Assembly (NCBI RefSeq): GCF_900108565.1
Contig: NZ_LT629971.1
Location: 5,394,001-5,458,000, forward strand
DNA length: 64,000 nt
Source: Mycolicibacterium rutilum
Lineage (GTDB): Bacteria > Actinomycetota > Actinomycetes > Mycobacteriales > Mycobacteriaceae
Reading direction: 5' to 3'
Shown here in pieces: positions 41,301-48,774 of the stretch. Below the pieces are notes generated by a model. It was not told where the DNA came from. It saw only the letters and a list, made by a program, of their open reading frames with translations, and did not search any database. Both the position numbers and the translations under genes were made by a program. How positions within the stretch are numbered: the stretch's first letter is position 1; every line of letters begins with the position of its first letter.

Positions 41301-42763
41301 TTAGTGGCGCAACGTATCTGCCGTTCCGGTCGGGCCGCCCGTTTTCGGCGTCGCTCGACAAGAGACAGCTTTGCCTCAAGGGCGCACCGGAGGTTGTGCT
41401 GGCCGCGTGCGGTGACACCGACCCGGCGGTGAGCCGCGCGCTGCACGAAATGGCGGGGTCCGGGCTGCGGGTCATCGCCGTCGCACGCCGCACGGTGTCC
41501 GCGCGTGAGGCGGCCGCCGCACGACGCGGCGATGACGCGCTGGCCGGACTCTGTAGGGAACGGCTCGAACTGGTCGGCCTGCTCGGACTGTCCGACACTC
41601 CGCGCGCAGAATCGGCACCACTGTTGAAAGCGTTGCGGCAACAGCGGATCGGCGTGCGGCTGCTGACCGGCGACCATCCGATCACCGCGACCGCGATCGC
41701 CGCCGAACTCGGCATGGCGGTCACCGCCGACCAGGTGATCAGCGGGGCGGACTGGGACGCGATGTCGCGGCGCGCGCAGGAGGCCGCGGTCCGCGAGCGG
41801 CTGGTGTTCGCCCGGATGACACCCGAGCACAAGGTCCAGGTGGTGCAGACGCTGGAACGAATCGGCCAGGTGTGCGCGATGGTCGGCGACGGCGCGAACG
41901 ACGCCGCGGCGATCCGGTCGGCGACGGTCGGCATCGGGGTGGCGGCGCGCGGCAGCGACCCGGCCCGCACCGCCGCCGACGTCATGCTGCTCGACGGGCA
42001 CATCGGCGCGCTCGTCGACGCGCTCGACGAAGGCAGGCAACTGTGGCGGCGGGTGCAGGCCGCGGTGGCAGTTCTGTTGGGCGGCAACGCCGGCGAGGTA
42101 GCGTTCTCGATCATCGGATCGGCGTTGACGGGATCGTCGCCGCTGAACGCGCGGCAACTGCTGCTGGTGAACATGATGACCGATGCGCTGCCGGCCGCCG
42201 CGCTCGCCGTCAGCCCCGCCGTCACGCCGTCCGATGGCGCCGGGCCGAACCAGGCCGCGCTGTGGCGCACGGTCGCGATTCGCGGCACCACGACCGCCGC
42301 GGCGGCGACGACCGCGTGGCTGATGGCCGGGTTCACGCTGACCCCCCGGCGGGCGTCGACGGTGTCGCTGATCGCGCTGGTGTCAACACAACTCGGGCAG
42401 ACGCTGCTCGACTCGCACAGCCCCCTCGTCGTGGGGACTGCCCTCGGTTCGCTCGCGGCGCTCGGCGCGGTGATCAGCACGCCGGGGATCAGCCAGATGC
42501 TGGGGTGCACACCGCTGGGTCCGCTGGGGTGGGCGCAGGCGATCACGATCGCGTCGGCGGCCACGCTCGCGGCCGGCGTCGGCCCGCGACTGCTGGGCCA
42601 TCAGTCGTCGATGTCGACGACACCCAACCGCCACAGCACCGCATACAGTTCGCGCAGCGGGACGGCGAGCAACCCGGATACCACTGCCACGGGATCGGAG
42701 GACGGTGCAGACATGTCCTCGACGCTCCCCACAGTGCCCGTCGAGAGGCCCAATTCGCCATGA
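38312..42763 (+). CDS. ctpH: Very large P-type cation ATPase (CtpH-like)
   Basis: 1483 residues from GTG 38312, about twice a normal P-type ATPase. The N-terminal ~600 residues are specific to mycobacterial CtpH/CtpI proteins (partly HMA-like, WIEVRGLGGETGRALG). Catalytic core: TGES (780-783), PEGLPLVATLAQQ in the membrane, phosphorylation motif DKTGT (Asp937), LTGDHPITA and VGDGANDAAA (about 1192). PEGL points to a P2-type pump for a divalent cation rather than a CPx heavy-metal pump. Flanking small genes match Rv0426c and Rv0424c. The last ~55 residues (HQSSMSTTPNRHSTAYSSRS...) are atypical Ser/Thr-rich sequence and lie opposite a small antisense ORF. Confidence 0.8.
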   Translation: MSLLGRLAGAATTVMTAPVAVTAVCANSALQIGAKVAAAPGLDILAGESMGAVAALAKEMVGGSPSRRCWRNEDRWWIEVRGLGGETGRALGRDVVQALLGEPGVRTAGLNHALSRVVVTVDEDAPPLDRLCRVIATAERNAGVSTRPASDLPADRIVLKGKLIGAAANTVGLCAAATGRVLRWPGLPSGLAGAVTTIDYQPKLRAAVEDRLGTTAADTAIALAAATVYTLTETPSSLAVEAVRHLTQAAESFAFAQSWRRREPDLATSPHDDHHSAKPRPCPLPPGPIERHLNRSGRAQGIAAAAVGVATRNLNTAATAAMVATPKAARNAREGFAATLGRGLADRHGVIALDTGAIRRLDRVDAVVVDPRTLLTDRLRIGRTRGVADGDRAAVWQWAQDNLARERSTVGWHRAPLHANGDGPAQVLIRHECRPLAAPVLREIRRGGAELVSVDADDLDDLRSSFDELVAAGESLEQALAEAVRELQRQGRVVAVLSTVAAEALSAADVAIGLLSEEHPPPWPADLLAPDLAAVWRIAHALPAARRASRQGVELATSASMLGGLLMVPGVRGRGPGPVTVGAAAGLMIGTLLARGALGDDVPNHAPELEWHAMTAEQVQEHLPPPRTEEPQARSRLSATATASAGAVQQVAGPAYRLARDLTVALRRELADPLTPVLAVGSAASALLGSPVDAVLVGSVLTGNAVLAASQQVRAERLLSRLLAVQDPPARRLTDGREETVDAARLRPGDLIDVRPGEVVPADSRIIHAADTEVDESSLTGESLPVPKQVAATPGAAVAERSCMLHAGTTVVAGTAVAVVTAVGARTQANRAAQLPSPEKSAVGLQSQLKDLTNRALPFSLAGGALVTGLGVLRLAPLRRAVSSGVAVAVAAVPEGLPLVATLAQQAAARRLTRAGVLVRSPRSVEALGRVGVVCFDKTGTLSENRLRVARVHAAPGVDRDDVLACAARATPPKNGERHEHATDAAVIAAGPPHQKFSGATYLPFRSGRPFSASLDKRQLCLKGAPEVVLAACGDTDPAVSRALHEMAGSGLRVIAVARRTVSAREAAAARRGDDALAGLCRERLELVGLLGLSDTPRAESAPLLKALRQQRIGVRLLTGDHPITATAIAAELGMAVTADQVISGADWDAMSRRAQEAAVRERLVFARMTPEHKVQVVQTLERIGQVCAMVGDGANDAAAIRSATVGIGVAARGSDPARTAADVMLLDGHIGALVDALDEGRQLWRRVQAAVAVLLGGNAGEVAFSIIGSALTGSSPLNARQLLLVNMMTDALPAAALAVSPAVTPSDGAGPNQAALWRTVAIRGTTTAAAATTAWLMAGFTLTPRRASTVSLIALVSTQLGQTLLDSHSPLVVGTALGSLAALGAVISTPGISQMLGCTPLGPLGWAQAITIASAATLAAGVGPRLLGHQSSMSTTPNRHSTAYSSRSGTASNPDTTATGSEDGADMSSTLPTVPVERPNSP
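42601..42714 (-). CDS. Possible small antisense ORF under the ctpH tail (37 aa)
   Basis: Reads MSAPSSDPVAVVSGLLAVPLRELYAVLWRLGVVDIDD, a composition more protein-like than the Ser/Thr-rich sequence that ctpH encodes on the opposite strand. The ribosome binding site is weak (gagg 3 bases before the ATG). Family unknown. It may mean that the true ctpH frame ends earlier or that its end was rearranged. Low confidence. Confidence 0.25.
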   Translation of the reverse strand: MSAPSSDPVAVVSGLLAVPLRELYAVLWRLGVVDIDD

Positions 42764-42777
42764 CCGGAAGGTGACCG

Positions 42778-43044
42778 ATGGCTGAATCCTCCCCCACATC
42801 GCACCGCGATGCCGTCGAGCGAGTACGCCGAGCGCAGTCGTTCTCAGTTGACCTGCCGGTGGTCGGCCGGGTGCGGATCCCGCGGCCCGAACAACTGGCC
42901 TTCTACGGAACACTCGGGGTGCTTGCCGCCGTGGAGATCATCGAGTGGCCGATCGCCCTGGCGTTGGCCGCCGGTCATGTGCTGATGCAGAACGAGCACA
43001 ACCGGGTGGCACACGAGATCGGCGAGGCACTCGAAGACGCGTGA
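42778..43044 (+). CDS. Small membrane protein downstream of ctpH (Rv0424c-like)
   Basis: 88 residues with a ggaaggtg ribosome binding site. One hydrophobic segment (LAFYGTLGVLAAVEIIEWPIALALAAGHVLM, about 40-70) between charged ends. Size and place match Rv0424c next to ctpH. It shares an (I/V)EWP-hydrophobic-Gly motif with the small protein upstream of the ATPase, so the two may be related subunits. Function unknown. Confidence 0.72.
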   Translation: MAESSPTSHRDAVERVRRAQSFSVDLPVVGRVRIPRPEQLAFYGTLGVLAAVEIIEWPIALALAAGHVLMQNEHNRVAHEIGEALEDA

Positions 43045-43048
43045 CGGT

Positions 43049-43462
43049 CTAGGCACCACCGCCGAACACGAAGCGCCGACCGGTGACGCTGAGCGGCTTG
43101 ATTCGGACATAATGCTGCTTGGCCGTCCCCGTCCACGGAAGCAGTTGCGCGCGTTCGGCTTCGGCGATCTCATCATCGGTGCGCAGGGTGCGCGCACTGC
43201 CCTTGACGATTACGCTCCAGCCCTCGGCAACGTTGTGATCGTCGGCTTCGAACAGCACGTTGTTGTTGATCATCGCGCTGACCAACTTGGTACCCTCGGC
43301 CGTCCGGAAAAGCACAGTCCGATGCTGCACCGTGAAGTTCACCGGAAACACCTCGGGTTGTCCGTCGACGCTGGTCACGAGCCGGCCCAGCGCGACGCTC
43401 GACAGCAGATCCCAGCACTCACTGACCGGCAGTATGGACACGGGCTGGCTTTCAATCGACAT
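43049..43462 (-). CDS. Pyridoxamine 5'-phosphate oxidase-fold (PPOX, split beta-barrel) protein
   Basis: 137 residues: ILPVSECWDLLSSVALGRLVTSVDGQPEVFPVNFTVQHRTVLFRTAEGTKLVSAMINNNVLFEADD...GWSVIVKGSARTL. This is a one-domain split-barrel flavin or F420-binding protein of the type found in the mycobacterial dormancy regulon. Likely a flavin/F420 reductase or ligand-binding protein in the cytoplasm. A DosR-like core lies about 40 bases upstream. It converges on the small membrane gene, with 4 bases between. Confidence 0.85.
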   Translation of the reverse strand: MSIESQPVSILPVSECWDLLSSVALGRLVTSVDGQPEVFPVNFTVQHRTVLFRTAEGTKLVSAMINNNVLFEADDHNVAEGWSVIVKGSARTLRTDDEIAEAERAQLLPWTGTAKQHYVRIKPLSVTGRRFVFGGGA

Positions 43463-43500
43463 GGCCTCACGTTATGGCGACCCGGTTGGTTCCCGGAAGT

Positions 43501-43511
43501 GACTGAAGTCC
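43501..43511 (-). promoter_or_regulatory. DosR-like core upstream of the PPOX gene
   Basis: On the minus strand GGACTTCAGTC, close to the centre of the DosR box (GGGACTWWAGTCCC). Outer positions do not match. About 40 bases upstream of the start codon. Confidence 0.35.
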
Positions 43512-43547
43512 TTGAATGAGAGACCGAACGGCAACTGTGACAGTGCC

Positions 43548-44375
43548 TCAGCCGTCCCGGACCACCAGCACGGGCATGCGCGCCGATTCCACGACAGCAG
43601 CACTCACCGACCCGAGGAGCATTCCGGCCAACCCGCCCCTGCCGTGACTGCCGACGACGATCAGCTGGGCTTCCTCCGATTGTCTGAGCAACTCACGGGC
43701 CGGATGGTCCATGACGACGACCCGCCGCACATCGACGTCGGGGTGGCGCGCGCGATACGGCGCGAGGCGTTCGCTGAGGAGCTGCATGGCGTGACGCTGC
43801 AGGTCGGGCCAGCTGCCCTCGTGCAAGTCCGCGGCCGTGACATCGCTCCACGCATGGACCGCGATCAGGTCGACGTGGCGCCACGCTGCCTCGGCGAACG
43901 CGATGCCGGTGGCGGCCTCCGAGACCTGCGAGCCGTCGACCCCGACGACGACGGGCGCTCTGTCGGGGTGCGGCATCAGCGGATCCTCGTCGTGAATCAC
44001 GGCCACCGGACATTTCGCGTGGCGCACGAGCCCCGAACTCACCGACCCCAGCAGCTGTCGTCCGACGCGACCCATCCCCCGCCGCCCGACCACGAGCATC
44101 TCGGCACCGTCCGACACGTCAACCAGCGCGGAAACCACCGGCGGGGCGAGGATCTCGGTGGTGATGCCGACTTCCCGGCCGCGAACGGCTCGACCCGCGA
44201 CCTCCACGGCATCCTCGAGAAAGCCGTGCGCCGAGGACACCTCCCCGACATGGACGATCGACAGCGGTGACCCGCGCAGCGCGGACTCGCGCGCCGCCCA
44301 ATCCACGGCCACCCGCGCGCTCGGTGAACCATCGACAGCGACGACGACACCGTGTGGGGTTGCTCCGAGCGGCAT
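43548..44375 (-). CDS. Universal stress protein with two tandem Usp domains
   Basis: 275 residues. Domain 1 begins GVVVAVDGSPSARVAVDWAARESALRG and ends GRRGMGRVGRQLLGSVSSGLVRHAKCPVAVIHD; domain 2 begins PVVVGVDGSQVSEAATGIAFAEAAW and ends VVGSHGRGGLAGMLLGSVSAAVVESARMPVLVVRDG. Both keep the ATP-binding G-x2-G-x9-G-(S/T) motif, as in Rv2623-type proteins that accumulate in hypoxic cells. It is on the same strand as the PPOX gene, 85 bases upstream of it. A DosR-like half site precedes it. Confidence 0.92.
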   Translation of the reverse strand: MPLGATPHGVVVAVDGSPSARVAVDWAARESALRGSPLSIVHVGEVSSAHGFLEDAVEVAGRAVRGREVGITTEILAPPVVSALVDVSDGAEMLVVGRRGMGRVGRQLLGSVSSGLVRHAKCPVAVIHDEDPLMPHPDRAPVVVGVDGSQVSEAATGIAFAEAAWRHVDLIAVHAWSDVTAADLHEGSWPDLQRHAMQLLSERLAPYRARHPDVDVRRVVVMDHPARELLRQSEEAQLIVVGSHGRGGLAGMLLGSVSAAVVESARMPVLVVRDG

Positions 44376-44430
44376 CTACGTTTCTCCGATCATCGACACC
44401 AGGATCGTCGGTCCAGTACCCAGACGACGA

Positions 44431-44446
44431 GAGTCCGAAGTCCCCA
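44431..44446 (-). promoter_or_regulatory. DosR-like half site upstream of the universal stress protein gene
   Basis: On the minus strand TGGGGACTTCGGACTC. The first half (GGGGACT) is a perfect DosR half box and the second half is degenerate. About 55-70 bases upstream of the start codon. Confidence 0.4.
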
Positions 44447-44510
44447 TTTGCGGTCATCACCCGGCGTTCGGCACTACCGTGTGATCGGTCAACCAGCATC
44501 GGAGGTCGTC

Positions 44511-45356
44511 ATGGCGGGCAACACGGTCGGCAGGGTAGCCGGCAAGGTCGCGTTCATCACCGGCGCGGCGCGCGGCCAGGGCCGCGAGCATGCGGTCCGG
44601 TTGGCCGAAGAGGGCGCCGACATCATCGCCGTCGACGTCTGCGACGACATCGCCGCCGCCGGCTATCCCGGCCCCTCGGAGGCGGACCTCGCCGATACCG
44701 CGGCGCTCGTCGAGAAATCCGGCAGACGGGCATTCGTCGCGACGGCCGACGTGCGCGATCTCGACGGGCTGCGCGCCGCGCTCGAACGCGGGGTCGGCGA
44801 ACTCGGTGCGATCGACATCGTGGTGGCCAACGCCGGGATCAGCGCGAGCCCCGCCCCCGCCGCGATGATCGAAGAGTCGGCGTGGCAGACGATGATGGAC
44901 ATCAACGTGACCGGCGTCTGGCACACCGTCAAGGCGGCGCTGCCGCACATGACCAACGGCGGCGGGTCGATCATCCTGGTCAGCTCGATGCTCGGGTTGC
45001 GCGGCGGCGGCTACATGGCCCATTACGCGTCGGCCAAACACGCCGTCGTCGGCCTGATGAACTCCCTTGCCAACGAACTCGCGCCGCAGTGGATCCGGGT
45101 GAACTCGATCCATCCGGGCAACATCCTGACGCCGATGATCGACAACGACCACTTCCGTCGCACTGTGCGCCCCGATCTGGCGGAGCCGACGATGGACGAC
45201 GCGGTCGCGGTGATCGGGCACTTCCACATGCTGCCCAAGCCGCTGATCGAAGCACGGGCGGTGAGCAACGCCGTGCTGTTCCTGGCCTCCGACGAGGCGC
45301 AGTACATCACCGGAGCTGCGCTGCCGGTCGACGCGGGCGCGGTCGCGAAGTTCTGA
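44511..45356 (+). CDS. Mycofactocin-coupled SDR-family oxidoreductase
   Basis: 281 residues from an ATG 8 bases after GGAGG. VAGKVAFITGAARGQGREHAVRLAEEGADIIAVDVCDDI is the mycofactocin-SDR signature. NAGISASPAP, SSMLGLRGGGYMAHYASAKHAVVGLM (Tyr/Lys) and QYITGAALPVDAGAVAKF complete the family pattern. Paralogue of the enzyme at 36.2 kb. Divergent from the universal stress protein gene. It would oxidise an alcohol and hand the electrons to mycofactocin. Confidence 0.9.
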   Translation: MAGNTVGRVAGKVAFITGAARGQGREHAVRLAEEGADIIAVDVCDDIAAAGYPGPSEADLADTAALVEKSGRRAFVATADVRDLDGLRAALERGVGELGAIDIVVANAGISASPAPAAMIEESAWQTMMDINVTGVWHTVKAALPHMTNGGGSIILVSSMLGLRGGGYMAHYASAKHAVVGLMNSLANELAPQWIRVNSIHPGNILTPMIDNDHFRRTVRPDLAEPTMDDAVAVIGHFHMLPKPLIEARAVSNAVLFLASDEAQYITGAALPVDAGAVAKF

Positions 45357-45360
45357 ACTC

Positions 45361-46218
45361 TCAGCGCCGCGACCGGCCGAACCGCGCGAACCGCCAGAGG
45401 TAGCCGGGCAGCCGTCGCAGCGGGACGCTGGCCGGCCAGTCGGCGGCGCGGAAGTACGCGTCCGATCCGCCGTCGACGAAGATCACGCTGCCGCACAGGA
45501 AGTCGGCGGAATCCGACAGCATGAACAACATCCAGTCGGCGAGCTGCCCGGCGTCGCCGAAACCACCCACCGGTACCGGGAACGCGTTGACCGCCTTGGC
45601 CTCTCGGGGCGACGCCAGCTGCTGCTCGAGCAGCGGGGTCATGATCGCGCCCGGGGCAAGCACGTTGAGGCGGATCCCCTCACCGGCCCATTGTGGGGTG
45701 ACGGCCGTGCGCCGCGCCCAGCGCGAGACCGCGATCTTCGACGCGGCGTAGCCGAGTGCGGGTGCGACCGGCCCGAGCAGGCGCAGCGAACGCGCCGCCT
45801 TGGCCAAGTCCCCGTCGAGCAGCGCGCGCACCGTGCGCCGTGGCACCGTCGGCGTGGTCGTCGTTGAATTGCTCCCGATCACAACCACTTTCGCGTTACC
45901 CGACGAGGCGAGCGCGGGCCGCAACGCCTGCAGCAGGTCGACCACACCGCCGTAGTTGACCTCGACGATGCGGCGCAATCCCTCGGCGCTCGGCGTCGGC
46001 CCGATCCCGGCTGCCATCACCGCGCCGTCCAACCGGCCCTCGGCCGCGGCCAGCACCGCCGCGGCGGCCTGACTGCGACCGGATTCGGTGGACAGGTCCG
46101 CGACGACGTCGCCCTCCTTGACGTCGACCGCGATCACCGTGTGCCCGGCCGCCCGCAGCTTGTCCGCGGCCTGACGTCCCATTCCGGACGCAGCGCCGGT
46201 CACCACGTACACACCCAT
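45361..46218 (-). CDS. SDR-family oxidoreductase
   Basis: 285 residues (a GTG one codon upstream is possible). MGVYVVTGAASGMGRQAADKLRAAGHTVIAVDVKEGDVVADLST shows an NAD(P)-binding motif with an Asp favouring NAD. MAAGIGPTPSAEG and LGYAASKIAVSRWARRTA provide the YxxxK pair, and IFVDGGSDAYFRAADWP ends the core. It resembles 3-alpha-hydroxysteroid dehydrogenase/carbonyl reductase-like SDRs, which fits the sterol-type genes nearby, but this is inference. It converges on the preceding SDR with 4 bases between. Confidence 0.85.
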   Translation of the reverse strand: MGVYVVTGAASGMGRQAADKLRAAGHTVIAVDVKEGDVVADLSTESGRSQAAAAVLAAAEGRLDGAVMAAGIGPTPSAEGLRRIVEVNYGGVVDLLQALRPALASSGNAKVVVIGSNSTTTTPTVPRRTVRALLDGDLAKAARSLRLLGPVAPALGYAASKIAVSRWARRTAVTPQWAGEGIRLNVLAPGAIMTPLLEQQLASPREAKAVNAFPVPVGGFGDAGQLADWMLFMLSDSADFLCGSVIFVDGGSDAYFRAADWPASVPLRRLPGYLWRFARFGRSRR

Positions 46219-46523
46219 CACAGACCCCTGCCCTCGCCGCTGCTGCTCGCCGCGACGCTGCGCCCGGCGTCGACGGCAGCGTAACGACCCCGTCGGAGCG
46301 GCAGCAGCACAGGGCCGGACCCAAACTATTACGTTTCCGTCAATTTATCGGCGTAAGCCTGTACAGCAGCCAAGATCAGGGGCTATACCTGAGGTGGGCC
46401 CGCCCCCGAGACGAGACAATGGCCGGCTCCGCGCGAACTCCCGGCGAGACCAGCAACCATGTCGCCGGGAGTTCCGCTGACGGGAGACGTTTTGGGCCCG
46501 CGGACATCGGGCACAGATCGGAC
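46219..46523. other. Intergenic region with divergent promoters
   Basis: About 300 bases upstream of both the leftward SDR and the rightward small membrane ORF. A GTTT-N14-GCGTAA (46333-46356) faintly resembles a SigF promoter but has a short spacer and a -10 mismatch. An open frame from ATG 46419 would extend the small ORF by 35 residues. I see nothing else. Confidence 0.3.
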
Positions 46524-46637
46524 ATGAGCCACGATCCCCACCCGCCGACCGATCGGGTCAGCTCCGCCCTCTGGGTGGGCATCGCCGCAGGAATCTTCGC
46601 GATTGCCTTCCTGTCCGTCTTGTTGGCCGTGGGCTGA
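46524..46637 (+). CDS. Small single-pass membrane protein (37 aa)
   Basis: MSHDPHPPTDRVSSALWVGIAAGIFAIAFLSVLLAVG: a short hydrophilic N terminus and one C-terminal transmembrane helix. The frame is open back to ATG 46419 (72 residues), but the extra part is hydrophilic and Gly/Ser-rich; the shorter start looks more natural. Family unknown. Another small membrane protein follows on the same strand. Confidence 0.5.
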   Translation: MSHDPHPPTDRVSSALWVGIAAGIFAIAFLSVLLAVG

Positions 46638-46728
46638 CCACCTGCTAGTTGGGATCGGTAGCCGCCGACGCCGCCTGTACTCGAGTCACAACGACGCCGC
46701 CGGGCGTCGTGTGACGAGAGGAAAAGCA

Positions 46729-46992
46729 ATGAACATCGTGCCCAGCCGCATCCACGATCAGGTGAGCCGCGTGGACCGGAACTACAGCCTGGCCATCGGC
46801 ATCGCCGCGGGCTTGACCGCGATCTGGTCGCTCTACCGAGTGTTCTGGCTGTTCTACGCCGCTGCGACGTTCTCGACCGTCGGCTGGTCCCCCGTCTCGC
46901 TCGTCGTGCCACTGGTGCTGTGGGGTGTGATCGGCGTGACGTCCGGGCTGGTCGCGGTGGTGTTCCTGCAGCGCTACGCCAAGGAACCCTGA
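46729..46992 (+). CDS. Small membrane protein with two helices (87 aa)
   Basis: Begins MNIVPSRIHDQVSRVDRNYSLAIGIAAGLTAIWSLYRVFWLFYAAATFSTVGWSPVSLVVPLVLWGVIGVTSGLVAVVFLQRYAKEP after gagaggaaaagca. Two or three hydrophobic helices and an aromatic-rich middle. No family recognised. The clear ribosome binding site and protein-like composition support a real gene. Confidence 0.65.
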   Translation: MNIVPSRIHDQVSRVDRNYSLAIGIAAGLTAIWSLYRVFWLFYAAATFSTVGWSPVSLVVPLVLWGVIGVTSGLVAVVFLQRYAKEP

Positions 46993-47073
46993 CCGGTCGA
47001 TCCGCCGGGCCCGTCGTACGCCTTCGGACGGACCGTATTCTTCGTTGCGACGTTTACGAGCGACAGGAGAACG

Positions 47074-47838
47074 ATGACGATCTTGGACCGGTTCCGCCTC
47101 GACGACAAGGTCGTCATCATCACCGGCGCCTCCTCGGGCCTGGGCGTGTCGTTCGCCGAGGCGTGCGCGCAGGCCGGCGCGGATGTCGTGTTGGCCGCCC
47201 GGCGGGTCGAAAAACTCGAAGGCACAGCAGAACTCGTCAAGAAGGCCGGTCGGCGCGCGCTCAGTGTGCAGACCGACGTGGTGGATCCCGACCAGTGCAC
47301 GGCGCTGGTCGACGCCGCGATGCAGGAGTTCGGCCGCGTCGACGTACTGGTGAACAACGCCGGTGTCGGCACCGCCGTACCCGCAGTCCGCGAGACGCCC
47401 GAGCAGTTCCGCACGGTCGTCGACGTCAATCTCCACGGGTCGTACTGGGCCGCGCAGGCCTGCGGACGAGTGATGCAACCCGGAAGTTCGATCGTCAACA
47501 TCTCCAGCGTGCTGGGCCTGACCACCGCGGGGCTCCCGCAAGCCGCCTACAGCGCGAGCAAGGCCGCGATCGTCGGCTTGACCCGCGACCTCGCGCAGCA
47601 GTGGGGTTCACGAAAAGGCATCCGGGTCAACGCGATTGCGCCGGGCTTCTTCGAGTCCGAGATGACCGACGAATACTCGCCGGGATACCTCGAGGAGACG
47701 CTGGCCCGCCGCGGAGTGCTGAAGCGGATGGGCGATCCCGCGGAATTGGCAGCCACGGTGGTGTGGCTGGCCTCGGCGGCCGGCGGCTACGTCACCGGTC
47801 AGACCATCGTCGTCGACGGCGGCGTCACGATCACCTGA
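47074..47838 (+). CDS. SDR-family oxidoreductase (3-oxoacyl-ACP reductase-like)
   Basis: 254 residues, ATG after acaggagaacg. DDKVVIITGASSGLGVSFAEACAQAGADVVLAARRVEKLEG gives a cofactor motif with AARR, which favours NADP. NNAGVGTAVPAV, NISSVLGLTTAGLPQAAYSASKAAIVGLTRDLAQQW (Ser, Tyr, Lys) and GGYVTGQTIVVDGGVTIT follow. Classical SDR of FabG-like length, probably a beta-ketoacyl or sugar/alcohol dehydrogenase. It ends at a strong hairpin shared with the convergent gene. Confidence 0.88.
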   Translation: MTILDRFRLDDKVVIITGASSGLGVSFAEACAQAGADVVLAARRVEKLEGTAELVKKAGRRALSVQTDVVDPDQCTALVDAAMQEFGRVDVLVNNAGVGTAVPAVRETPEQFRTVVDVNLHGSYWAAQACGRVMQPGSSIVNISSVLGLTTAGLPQAAYSASKAAIVGLTRDLAQQWGSRKGIRVNAIAPGFFESEMTDEYSPGYLEETLARRGVLKRMGDPAELAATVVWLASAAGGYVTGQTIVVDGGVTIT

Positions 47839-47884
47839 TGCCGGAGACCGGCGCCGCGGCCAGACTCAGGCGGGACACGATCAC

Positions 47885-47912
47885 GCCCGGGCCGTGCAGG
47901 GACGGCCCGGGC
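47885..47912. terminator. Bidirectional hairpin between convergent genes
   Basis: GCCCGGGCCGT, loop GCAGGG, ACGGCCCGGGC: perfect 11-base stem, 15 bases from the end of the DUF4189 gene. It has no T-tract but is of the type seen between mycobacterial convergent genes. Confidence 0.65.
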
Positions 47913-47927
47913 GGATCCGGCGGTGAC

Positions 47928-48641
47928 TCAGAAGTAGGTCGTCGCCGTCGTGCTGGTCCCGTTGTCACAGGTGATCGTGACGGTCCAATTGCGGAACCGC
48001 GGAACGGCCGGGACGATCCTGAGGTCGTAGGTCGAGTTCGCGGCCAGCCCGAAGCTGCGGTTGAAGTTGTCGGTCGCGTACGTGCACTGCGACGACACCC
48101 CGCTGCGATCGGTGATGTGGGCTTCCAGCCCGCCGATGACCGTGTTGAACGAGACCGTCGGACCCAGCTTCGGCGCGGGCGGAGGCGGCGGCGGGTCGTT
48201 CGGCGGCGGCGGCGTGGAACCGTTCGCGCAGCCCGAGACGATGATCTTCGCGCCCTGCTGATTCTGCAGCAGGCTCTTGGCCTTGCTCTGGGCGGCCGAA
48301 AGCGTTGCGGCAGAAGCCCCGGTGCGCTCGCCGTAGTCGTTCGACGCGGCCGCGGCGCATTCGTTCTTCGCGATGACCTGCGCGGCGCAGTGGCCGGCGC
48401 CGTTGCCCGAACAGTTGGTCAGCGCGCTCATCGCGGCGCCCTCCTCGGTGGAGTTGATTCCCGAGCCTCCGGCCATCGTGACGGGAGGATTCTCGTTGAC
48501 GAATCCGACTGCGAGAGCGATGTACTGGTCGGCGGCGTGCGCCGGCGCAGCGGCGACGATCATGCCGGCGGTGGTCGCGGCGGCGGCCAGTACGACGGCG
48601 GCGGTGCTGCGGGCGCGTCGGCCCCTGGTGATGGTGGTCAT
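47928..48641 (-). CDS. Secreted DUF4189-domain protein
   Basis: 237 residues with an Arg-rich start and signal peptide (RGRRARSTAAVVLAAAATTAGMIVAAAPAHA). Mature part: DUF4189 (about 35-140: DQYIALAVGFVNENPPVTMAGGSGINSTEEGAAMSALTNCSGNGAGHCAAQVIAKNECAAAASNDYGERTGASAATLSAAQSKA) with Cys pairs for disulfides, a Pro hinge (STPPPPNDPPPPPPAP), and a C-terminal beta domain with two more Cys. DUF4189 occurs in exported mycobacterial proteins of unknown role. RRAR may allow Tat export. Confidence 0.82.
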   Translation of the reverse strand: MTTITRGRRARSTAAVVLAAAATTAGMIVAAAPAHAADQYIALAVGFVNENPPVTMAGGSGINSTEEGAAMSALTNCSGNGAGHCAAQVIAKNECAAAASNDYGERTGASAATLSAAQSKAKSLLQNQQGAKIIVSGCANGSTPPPPNDPPPPPPAPKLGPTVSFNTVIGGLEAHITDRSGVSSQCTYATDNFNRSFGLAANSTYDLRIVPAVPRFRNWTVTITCDNGTSTTATTYF

Positions 48642-48774
48642 GATGTTCTCCTGATGCTGCTCGATAGGTGGTCAGGGTGGTGGGTGGTCACCCTGTGCGG
48701 CAATAGTCGCCTGGCACAAGCAGTTCGGAGAATCGCCGAAAGGTGAGAACCCGCGGCGACAAAGACAGGTTCTC

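Noticed and set aside
46333..46356. GTTT-N14-GCGTAA as a SigF promoter
   Set aside because: Spacer too short and a mismatch in the -10; only mentioned in the intergenic note.
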